Positions 7,344-12,931 of a DNA stretch of 12,931 bases are shown piece by piece. The notes beneath the pieces were generated by a model. The model was not told the origin of the DNA. It worked only from the letters and a program-made list of their open reading frames with translations, and searched no databases. Each line of letters opens with the position of its first letter. Position 1 is the stretch's first letter. Source of the stretch: an uncultured delta proteobacterium (GTDB taxonomy: Bacteria; UBA10199; GCA-002796325; 1-14-0-20-49-13); assembly GCA_903868375.1 (NCBI GenBank), contig CAIPVD010000146.1:1-12931 (forward strand). The letters are read 5' to 3'. A program made the position numbers and the translations under genes.

Positions 7344-9131
7344 ATGATACCCCATATTCTAACATGGGCGATATTTTCGCCGCTCGTTGGCATCCTGCTC
7401 ATGGCGTTCGTGCCGCGGCGCTACGAGGAGGGCGCGCGCGTAGTATCATTCTTTACAAGTTTACTCACCGCCGCACTTGTCTACGCACTCTGGTCGCATT
7501 TTGGAACGAACGGCGGTTTTAGTTTTAGAGAAACGCATTACTGGATACCGGCGCTTAACATCTATTATAGCGTTGGCATTGATGGCGTCAGCCTTCTTAT
7601 GATGGCGCTAACGGCGATACTTACTCCGATCTGCATCGCCGCGTCGTGGAACGAGATAAAGACAAGGCGCAAGGAATTCTACTCACTTATACTTGCCTGC
7701 CAGATCGGCCTTTTAGGCGTCTTTGCTTCCCTCGACCTTTTCCTCTTTTACATCTTTTGGGAAGTGATGCTCGTGCCGATGTATTTCCTGATAGGCATGT
7801 ACGGTAGCGGCAATCGAGTTCATGTTGCGCTAAAATTCCTTCTATTCACGATGCTCGGAAGCGTTATCATGCTAGTAGGCCTTATCTATCTATATATTTC
7901 TGCCGGCGATTCGTTCGACATGCTAACGCTTGGGCGGGTGCAGTTGGGGCACGGGCTTCAGATATGGCTCTTCTTGTCGTTCGCACTTGCATTTGCGATC
8001 AAAGTGCCGATCGTTCCTTTTCATACGTGGCTGCCGGATGCCCACACGGAAGCTCCAACCGCCGGAAGTGTTTTGCTCGCAGGTGTCTTCTTAAAAGTTG
8101 GAGCGTATGGATTCTATCGTATCGCAATGCCATATTTTCCAGATGCGGTGGCATATTTTAGGCCGGCTATTTTTATACTTGCAACCATTGGCATCGTTTA
8201 TGGCGCGCTGATATCTATAGTTCAGACGGACTTAAAGCGCCTAATTGCATATTCATCTGTCTCGCATTTAGGTTTCGTAATTTTGGGGCTCATTTCGCTT
8301 AACCCAGAAGGCGTGCAGGGCGCGGTGCTGCAGATGTTCAACCACGGAGTTTCCACCGGCGCGCTCTTCCTGCTCTTCGGCATGATCTACTATCGGTTTC
8401 ACACTCGAAATATCGCGGACTTCGGCGGCATCGCAAAGGTGATGCCATTCTATTCCGGCATCTTCGTCTTCGTTGGGCTCTCATCTTTAGGGCTTCCAGG
8501 CCTTAACGGTTTTGTCGGCGAATTTTTGACGCTTATTGGAGCATTTAAAGTTAAACCGGCATTTGCCATCATCGCTGCAAGCGCCGTTATATTTGCGGCA
8601 ATATATATCCTTTGGGCGATAGAGCGCGTTTTCTTCGGCGGTAAGGTTTCAAAACACGAAGGAATTATTAAAGATATAAGCGCCAGGGAATTTGCGCTTC
8701 TTGTGCCGTTACTTATCCTGATCGTGTGGCTGGGCGTTTATCCGGGTGGCGTGCTTGCAAGGATAACACCTTCGGTCAATTCGTTTCTAGAAATGTCGAA
8801 GCGTTCCATTGTGGAAACTCCGCAACTAAAGCTTCAGGCGACGTTCCCCGAAATAAAAAAGACCAAGCCGGAGATTATTGTCGCGCCGCCGCCACGAGAA
8901 GAAGAAGGATCGGTAAAATACCACGACGCGCCCCAAAAGGAAGAAGATGATTCTGAAAAATTCCGCGACATGCCGGACATCGGAAGAAATCCGCCGTCCG
9001 TAGATACGAGAGTTCCAAGTAGCGACGAATATCATCCGCCCGTTCGGGATGAAGATGGTAATACAAAATATGATGAAATGGCCCCAAATAATTCGGTCAT
9101 GCCGAGCAATGTGCCTCCGGAAAGCTGGTAA
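7344..9131 (+). CDS. nuoM: NADH-quinone oxidoreductase subunit M (ND4-type, antiporter-like) with extended C-terminal tail
   Basis: NuoM is the middle proton-pumping subunit. Residues 1 to about 480 match the standard 14-helix protein: FYIFWEVMLVPMYFLIGMYG (135-154) with E140 (E. coli E144), FAIKVPIVPFHTWLPDAHTE (217-236) with K220 (K234), K251 (K265), and LNGFVGEFLTLIG with E393 (E407). At 595 residues it is about 90-100 residues longer than usual. The surplus is a hydrophilic, Pro- and acid-rich tail (about 490-595) with no membrane segment, carrying three related charged motifs. The frame is uninterrupted, so the tail is not an obvious frameshift product. The ATG is 4 bases after the nuoL stop, in an AT-rich context without a Shine-Dalgarno sequence. 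Confidence 0.96.
   Translation: MIPHILTWAIFSPLVGILLMAFVPRRYEEGARVVSFFTSLLTAALVYALWSHFGTNGGFSFRETHYWIPALNIYYSVGIDGVSLLMMALTAILTPICIAASWNEIKTRRKEFYSLILACQIGLLGVFASLDLFLFYIFWEVMLVPMYFLIGMYGSGNRVHVALKFLLFTMLGSVIMLVGLIYLYISAGDSFDMLTLGRVQLGHGLQIWLFLSFALAFAIKVPIVPFHTWLPDAHTEAPTAGSVLLAGVFLKVGAYGFYRIAMPYFPDAVAYFRPAIFILATIGIVYGALISIVQTDLKRLIAYSSVSHLGFVILGLISLNPEGVQGAVLQMFNHGVSTGALFLLFGMIYYRFHTRNIADFGGIAKVMPFYSGIFVFVGLSSLGLPGLNGFVGEFLTLIGAFKVKPAFAIIAASAVIFAAIYILWAIERVFFGGKVSKHEGIIKDISAREFALLVPLLILIVWLGVYPGGVLARITPSVNSFLEMSKRSIVETPQLKLQATFPEIKKTKPEIIVAPPPREEEGSVKYHDAPQKEEDDSEKFRDMPDIGRNPPSVDTRVPSSDEYHPPVRDEDGNTKYDEMAPNNSVMPSNVPPESW
8898..9086 (+). repeat. Three degenerate charged repeats in the NuoM tail
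   Basis: Three in-frame copies of a loose motif of about 12 residues are visible in the C-terminal tail of NuoM: EEEGSVKYHDAP (residues 519-530), EEDDSEKFRDMP (533-544) and DEDGNTKYDEMAP (569-581). The shared pattern is an acidic run, a small or polar residue, Lys, an aromatic (Tyr or Phe), an acidic pair region and Pro. The first two are separated by 2 residues; the third follows a 24-residue Pro-rich spacer. Similarity is at protein level only, and the DNA copies have diverged. The function is unknown. Confidence 0.6.
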
Positions 9132-9138
9132 GGTTGGT

Positions 9139-9161
9139 AGGAAAGGAAAATTTAAAGAGTG
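9139..9161 (+). promoter_or_regulatory. Ribosome binding site and GTG start of nuoN
   Basis: The 27-base nuoM-nuoN gap is the widest inside the operon. It contains the purine-rich AGGAAAGGAAAA (9139-9150), 8 bases before the GTG at 9159. This is one of the few recognisable Shine-Dalgarno-like sequences in the operon and favours GTG 9159 over the next in-frame ATG at 9183, which has none. It suggests that nuoN is initiated independently, not only by coupling. Confidence 0.55.
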
Positions 9162-10622
9162 GAAAATTTAGTTCTACAATTAATGCCGCTGATCGCGGTC
9201 TTGGGTGCTGCGATCATAATCTTGCTGCTTATATCTTGGTGGAAGCGCGCAAGCGGAGAGCTTCTTCTGATTATGGCCGTTGCTGCTCTTTGCGCGGTGG
9301 TAATGTTTAGTTGGAACGGGCTGCTTTCCCCATTCACTGTTATTGACGTCGGTTTCCCGTTAATGGCCGCGTTCGACAACTTAAGTTATTTGTCGTTCAT
9401 TATTTTAGCTATCGCATCATTTCTTTCGCTGGTCGCTTCGTACAATTATGTTAAAGAAAGGGGCCAGAATTTTGGTGCCTATATCGTTCTGATACTCTTT
9501 GCGCTCTTTGGCGGGATGATAATGTCGTGCGGTACGAATCTCATCGCGATATTCATAGGACTTGAAACGCTTTCGCTCTCCGCATATGCGCTGGCTGGCT
9601 ACAACAAGGACCTCGCATCTGGCGAGGCATCTATAAAATATTTTGTCCTAGGGGCTGCAGCGTCCGCAATACTTCTGCTTGGCATCGCATTTTATTTCGG
9701 CGCCTCCGGTTCGTTCGAGATATCTAATATTAGGCTTCAGGTGATGAACCTGCAGGCAGAGGTAACCAATAAGAACATCTTCCTGCTCTCCGCAGCGTTG
9801 ATAATTACGGGTTTTGGTTTTAAGACCGCTTCGGTTCCGTTCCAGTGGTGGGCGCCGGACGTTTACGAAGGCTCGCCGCTGCCGGTTACGACATTTTTTG
9901 CCACCGCCGTAAAGGCAGCGGCATTTGTGGCGTTCTACAGGATCGTTTCATCCATGATACCTGTTACAGGCGACACTCTAATGCAGGCGTTCTATGTCAT
10001 TGCCGTGCTGACTATGACGTTCGGAAACGTATGCGCTATTTATCAGGACAACGTTAAGAGAATGCTCGCATATTCATCTATCGCCCACGCCGGTTATATA
10101 ATGATAGCGTTCGTTTTTATGAGCCGCGACATGATCGCCGCAAAAGAGGCGATGCTCTTTTACCTGCTGACATACACAGTTATGACCGCCGGCGCGTTTG
10201 CGTGCCTAACGATGCTAAAGAGAAAGGGCGTAAATCACGAGCTAACGGATATCTCAAATCTTGCGGCGTTGGGCAAGCGCTCTCCATGGTTCGCATTTGC
10301 ATTCTCCGTATTCTTGTTGTCGCTCGCGGGCTTTCCGCCGACCGCAGGGTTCTTCGCTAAATTCTATATTTTCAAATCGGCGATTCAGAACGGTTTCGTT
10401 AATCTTGCAATTATAGCGGTTATTAATAGCTTGATCTCCGTCTATTACTATATGCGGCCTGTTGTCGTCATGTATTTTGGCAGCGACCAGCTCCCGCGCG
10501 TTTCAGAATCGACCGACGAAGAGTTCAACTATTCAACCGCGGGCGTCATCATCCTTTGTATGATACTAGTCCTGATCCTAGGCCTTTTCCCGAATGCAGT
10601 CCTTTCGATGATAGGGATGTAG
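9159..10622 (+). CDS. nuoN: NADH-quinone oxidoreductase subunit N (ND2-type, antiporter-like)
   Basis: NuoN is the proximal antiporter-like pump of the membrane arm, next to NuoK and NuoJ. The 487-residue, highly hydrophobic protein shows IFIGLETLSLSAYALAGYNK (131-150) with E136 (E. coli E133), GFKTASVPFQWWAPDVYEGS (220-239) with K222 (K217), K252 (K247), and AGFPPTAGFFAKFYIF with K401 (K395). All proton-path charges are therefore present. A charged loop of about 20 residues (443-458) precedes the last helix. The start is GTG 9159, supported by the upstream purine-rich site. It is the last gene of the complex I operon. No hairpin terminator is visible after its stop, so some read-through into the next gene is possible. 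Confidence 0.97.
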   Translation: MENLVLQLMPLIAVLGAAIIILLLISWWKRASGELLLIMAVAALCAVVMFSWNGLLSPFTVIDVGFPLMAAFDNLSYLSFIILAIASFLSLVASYNYVKERGQNFGAYIVLILFALFGGMIMSCGTNLIAIFIGLETLSLSAYALAGYNKDLASGEASIKYFVLGAAASAILLLGIAFYFGASGSFEISNIRLQVMNLQAEVTNKNIFLLSAALIITGFGFKTASVPFQWWAPDVYEGSPLPVTTFFATAVKAAAFVAFYRIVSSMIPVTGDTLMQAFYVIAVLTMTFGNVCAIYQDNVKRMLAYSSIAHAGYIMIAFVFMSRDMIAAKEAMLFYLLTYTVMTAGAFACLTMLKRKGVNHELTDISNLAALGKRSPWFAFAFSVFLLSLAGFPPTAGFFAKFYIFKSAIQNGFVNLAIIAVINSLISVYYYMRPVVVMYFGSDQLPRVSESTDEEFNYSTAGVIILCMILVLILGLFPNAVLSMIGM

Positions 10623-10623
10623 T

Positions 10624-10641
10624 GTTCTTGTAGACAACAAC
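10624..10641. promoter_or_regulatory. Imperfect dyad overlapping the -35 region (candidate operator)
   Basis: Two 8-base arms, GTTCTTGT and ACAACAAC, are separated by AG and pair at 7 of 8 positions. The dyad begins 2 bases after the nuoN stop and covers part of the proposed -35 box at 10631-10636. Its size and position would suit a dimeric regulator of the downstream gene. The arms are A/T-rich with no T-tract after them, so a terminator is unlikely. It is a single site with no second copy to support it. Confidence 0.3.
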
Positions 10642-10666
10642 TCCATCTTCCGCTATTATGCGCACA
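10631..10666 (+). promoter_or_regulatory. Candidate sigma70-type promoter giving a leaderless transcript
   Basis: TAGACA at 10631-10636 (5 of 6 to TTGACA) and TATTAT at 10654-10659 (5 of 6 to TATAAT) are separated by exactly 17 bases, the optimal spacing. The expected transcription start, about 7 bases after the -10 box, falls on or next to the A of the ATG at 10666. No Shine-Dalgarno sequence precedes that ATG, consistent with a leaderless mRNA. The call rests on consensus matching only. Confidence 0.5.
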
Positions 10667-11409
10667 TGGCAAAGCAAACCACCACCGGCACCGATGTTTA
10701 TACCGACCTCGACGATTTTTTGTCTGCATCCCTTGCGCGCAACGAGATAGTCGGCTCGTGGGGTTTTGGTTCCAAGCTCGATTTTACGAAGATGGGGCGC
10801 GAAGAAACGAATGTCTGGTTCTTCGAGCAGGTCTTTAATTTTTTGCGCTCGTTCTTTGGCCTTATCATGCCAGACAGCCTCGAGGTCATTACCTACAACG
10901 CTACAAAACAGATCAACAAAGAGAATTTGGATCAGATGACCTTTTTGGATGAGCTAATGCTCATCATGAAGAACTTGGACCAGCCGATATGGGTACTCCG
11001 CTTGAACTTAAGCATCGTTGGATTTTTGCGAACCGATTGGTCGCCCGATAGGCCGCTTCGTGTAAGGCTTCAAGAACCGGCGAGCTTTATCGTGTGGGGC
11101 GGGCCGGATGAAACCGGATTCCAGTCGTTCTCCATCAGTTACAAATTATTTAGCTCGCAGTTAATAGAGAGCGAAGGCGTTGCTCTTTGGAGCATGAACC
11201 AGCCCCTGCTCGAGAAGGCGATGCGAAAGTGGGAGAAGCAAAGCGGACGGCGCATCGAGGTTGTGAAGGGAAATTCCAATGATCTTCCATTATATTCTTA
11301 CGGCTTCTCGGAACCAACTCCGCGTCAGGCGAAAGGTGTTGCTCCAAAGAAAGACCAGCCCCCACCAAAAGAAGATTTTATTCCAGATTTAGGTGATTTA
11401 AGTTTCTAG
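10666..11409 (+). CDS. Protein of unknown function, soluble, with a Pro/Lys-rich C-terminal linker
   Basis: I do not recognise this 247-residue protein. It has no signal peptide and no membrane segment, so a cytoplasmic location is likely. The N-terminal half is mixed helix with hydrophobic and aromatic runs (WFFEQVFNFLRSFFGLIMPD, 51-70; LDELMLIMKNLDQPIWVL, 94-111). The middle (about 107-175) looks strand-rich, with basic-alternating LRVRLQEP and GFQSFSISYKLF. A helix of charged residues (182-192) follows. From about 216 it becomes a flexible Pro/Lys linker ending in the acidic-hydrophobic tip EDFIPDLGDLSF. ATG 10666 is chosen because it directly follows a good promoter. It lies 43 bases after nuoN on the same strand, but probably has its own transcription and is not evidently a complex I subunit. 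Base usage resembles its neighbours, so it appears native. Confidence 0.8.
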   Translation: MAKQTTTGTDVYTDLDDFLSASLARNEIVGSWGFGSKLDFTKMGREETNVWFFEQVFNFLRSFFGLIMPDSLEVITYNATKQINKENLDQMTFLDELMLIMKNLDQPIWVLRLNLSIVGFLRTDWSPDRPLRVRLQEPASFIVWGGPDETGFQSFSISYKLFSSQLIESEGVALWSMNQPLLEKAMRKWEKQSGRRIEVVKGNSNDLPLYSYGFSEPTPRQAKGVAPKKDQPPPKEDFIPDLGDLSF

Positions 11410-11416
11410 AAAAGCG

Positions 11417-12931
11417 TTACTTTACCTTAGAACCTGCCGGGATATCTTTCTCTGGCGATAGGATAACCACGGATTCGGCATTGCTAGCCGCCAGTAACAT
11501 CCCTTGGGATTCTATTCCACGAAGCTTTGCCGGTTTTAAATTGGCGACGACGACTATCTTTTTGCCGATGAGCGATTCCGGTGTGTAGTGTTTTGCGATT
11601 CCCGCTACTATTTGCCTTGTCTCACCGCCTAGATCTATTTGTAGCTTTAAAAGTTTGTCTGCACCTTCTACTTTTTCAGCCGCTTTAACTTCCGCGACGC
11701 GCAGCTCTATCTTTGCAAAGTCTCCGATATCGATAAGTTCTAGTACGCCTGGCGTTGCGGGCGGCGGCGTGGCTGGCGTGGATGTTTGTGTTGCTTCTGT
11801 CATTTTCTTCTCCTTTTTAATTTCAGGTGTAGATTCAATTCTTGGAAACAGGTTTTCGGCATCTTCAACCTTTCCTTTTCCAAATCCCATCTGCCTCTTT
11901 ATCTTTTCAGCCGTTTCAGGCACGAACGGCGCTAACAATTCCGACACGTTTTCAATGGCGGCGTAGACATTTCCAAGTACCGTGCCCAACTTCTTCATGT
12001 CGCCGTTCTTTGCCAGCTCCCACGGCTTATTCTCATTTATATATCTATCGGTCGCGGACACAACCTCCATTATATATGAAAGTGCCAAATGAAAGTTCAA
12101 ATCTCCCTTTGTATGATCAAGCGATTCGTTCACCTTTTTCTCAACATCGCCAACTAATTTATCAACTTGTGAACTTACGCATTTAGGTACTTTGCGTTCA
12201 AAATATCTCTCTATCATCGCGCGTGTCCTTGCGACCAAATTGCCGATACCGTTAGCAAGTTCGGCGTTGTAGCGTTCGATGAAATTCTCCCACGTGAAAT
12301 CGGCGTCTTTGCCAAACGACGAACCGCGCAGCAGGTAGTATCGAAGCGAATCGGCGCCGTATTTGTCGATAACATCCAAGGGCGTTACGACGTTGCCCAA
12401 GGATTTGCTCATCTTCTCGCCCTTTAAGTAAACAAATCCGTGCGCGAAGACGTTTTTTGCAACTTCAATACCGGCAGACATAAGCATGGCGGGCCAAATC
12501 ACGCAGTGAAATCTTATGATGTCTTTGCCCACCACGTGCATGTCGGCCGGCCAGAGTTTTGCAAAAAGTTTTTTGTCGGTGCCATATCCAGCCGCAGTTG
12601 CGTAGTTTATCAGAGCATCGAACCAGACATAAACGACGTGGCTCTTGTCGAACGGAACTGGAATGCCCCATTCGAATCCGGCGCGCGAAATGCTTATATC
12701 CTGAAGCCCCTTTTTGATAAGGCTTAAAACTTCGTTTCTTCTTCCTTCGGGTTCTATGCAGCCGGGATTTGCTTCGATATATTCAAGTAGTTTTTGCTGA
12801 TATTTAGAGAGGGCGAAAAAATAATTCTCTTCCTTGATCCACTTGGGCTTTACCTTGTGATTCGGGCAAACGCCATCAACTAGATCTTTCTCTGTGTAGA
12901 AAGCCTCGCACGATTCGCAGTACCAGCCTTC
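11417..12931 (-). CDS. metG: Methionyl-tRNA synthetase with fused C-terminal tRNA-binding domain (N-terminal part outside window)
   Basis: MetG charges initiator and elongator tRNA-Met with methionine in the cytoplasm. The last 504 residues are visible; the Rossmann-fold start, including the HIGH signature, lies beyond the right edge. The visible protein begins in the zinc-knuckle insertion (CESC, then CPNH: C5, C8, C22, H25), the single-zinc type. Next are VVYVWFDALINYATAAGY, the KMSKS signature at 173-177 (bases 12401-12415), and the helical anticodon-binding domain with NENKPWELAK. A Thr/Pro-rich linker follows (TSTPATPPPATP). The last 110 or so residues are an EMAPII/Trbp111-type OB-fold: FAKIELRVAEV, ADKLLKLQIDLGG, QIVAGI, VANLKPAKLRGIESQGMLLA. 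The gene is convergent with the unknown gene, stop to stop, with 7 bases between. ATG 12541 is internal. Confidence 0.96.
   Translation of the reverse strand, partial: EGWYCESCEAFYTEKDLVDGVCPNHKVKPKWIKEENYFFALSKYQQKLLEYIEANPGCIEPEGRRNEVLSLIKKGLQDISISRAGFEWGIPVPFDKSHVVYVWFDALINYATAAGYGTDKKLFAKLWPADMHVVGKDIIRFHCVIWPAMLMSAGIEVAKNVFAHGFVYLKGEKMSKSLGNVVTPLDVIDKYGADSLRYYLLRGSSFGKDADFTWENFIERYNAELANGIGNLVARTRAMIERYFERKVPKCVSSQVDKLVGDVEKKVNESLDHTKGDLNFHLALSYIMEVVSATDRYINENKPWELAKNGDMKKLGTVLGNVYAAIENVSELLAPFVPETAEKIKRQMGFGKGKVEDAENLFPRIESTPEIKKEKKMTEATQTSTPATPPPATPGVLELIDIGDFAKIELRVAEVKAAEKVEGADKLLKLQIDLGGETRQIVAGIAKHYTPESLIGKKIVVVANLKPAKLRGIESQGMLLAASNAESVVILSPEKDIPAGSKVK
11801..11815 (-). promoter_or_regulatory. 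Strong internal Shine-Dalgarno and ATG within metG
   Basis: Read on the minus strand, AAGGAG (11815-11810) is followed by six bases (AAGAAA) and an in-frame ATG (11803-11801). This is a near-ideal ribosome-binding site, clearer than most true gene starts in this window. It lies exactly at the boundary between the synthetase body and the C-terminal tRNA-binding domain. Initiation here would yield a 128-residue protein (11803 to 11417) comprising the TP-rich linker and the complete Trbp111-like domain. The same bases encode Lys-Glu-Lys-rich residues, so chance is possible. Confidence 0.4.

Noticed and set aside
10658..10750. Short out-of-frame ORF (30 codons) starting at ATG 10658, just before the unknown gene
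   Set aside because: It has no ribosome-binding site, overlaps the longer gene, starts at or before the predicted transcription start, and its peptide looks random.
11403..11412. TTTCTAGAAA palindrome as a bidirectional terminator
   Set aside because: It has no loop, a weak A/T-rich stem and no T-tract on either side.
1..12931. Search for CRISPR arrays, tRNA/rRNA genes, insertion sequences, toxin-antitoxin or defence genes
   Set aside because: Nothing of this kind was found; the window is a housekeeping region and the unusual points are variations within complex I and metG.

Overview
The window is a bacterial chromosome fragment of intermediate base composition. Almost all of it is the distal part of an operon for respiratory complex I (proton-pumping NADH:quinone oxidoreductase). 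On the plus strand, in order, are the 3' end of nuoD (48-401), nuoE, nuoF, nuoG, nuoH, nuoJ, nuoK, nuoL, nuoM and nuoN (ending at 10622). A short gap with a good candidate promoter follows, then one unrecognised 247-residue gene (10666-11409). Convergent to it is the 3' part of metG, methionyl-tRNA synthetase (11417-12931, minus strand), which runs off the right edge. The left edge is not biological: bases about 13-47 are the Illumina read-1 sequencing adapter joined directly to nuoD, so the true genomic sequence begins at about 48.

The genes together make NADH-driven quinone reduction coupled to proton pumping. NuoE, NuoF and NuoG form the NADH-oxidising arm (FMN plus a chain of Fe-S clusters). 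NuoD belongs to the quinone-reducing connecting module, NuoH is the membrane anchor of the quinone tunnel, NuoJ and NuoK are small membrane subunits, and NuoL, NuoM and NuoN are the antiporter-like pumps. Their key Glu, Lys and His residues are all present, so the complex looks functional. The genes are packed with overlaps or gaps of 2-5 bases. Most lack a clear Shine-Dalgarno sequence, which suggests translation coupled from gene to gene.

Three things depart from a standard operon. nuoI, normally between nuoH and nuoJ, is missing: only 3 bases separate the two genes. NuoG is very short (470 residues), because most of its molybdopterin-oxidoreductase-like part is gone, although all four ligands of the N7 iron-sulfur cluster remain. 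NuoM has a hydrophilic C-terminal tail of about 100 residues carrying three degenerate charged repeats. Outside the operon, the unknown gene has a promoter placed so that its mRNA could be leaderless, with an overlapping dyad. metG contains a strong internal ribosome-binding site that could release its C-terminal tRNA-binding domain as a separate protein.

The organism is a bacterium with a full NADH-type complex I, probably didermic. The NuoD tail layout and the metG architecture are compatible with a deltaproteobacterium-like or uncultured lineage, but this is a weak inference. I see no tRNA, rRNA, CRISPR array, mobile element or defence system. There is no gene-free stretch longer than about 50 bases apart from the adapter end.
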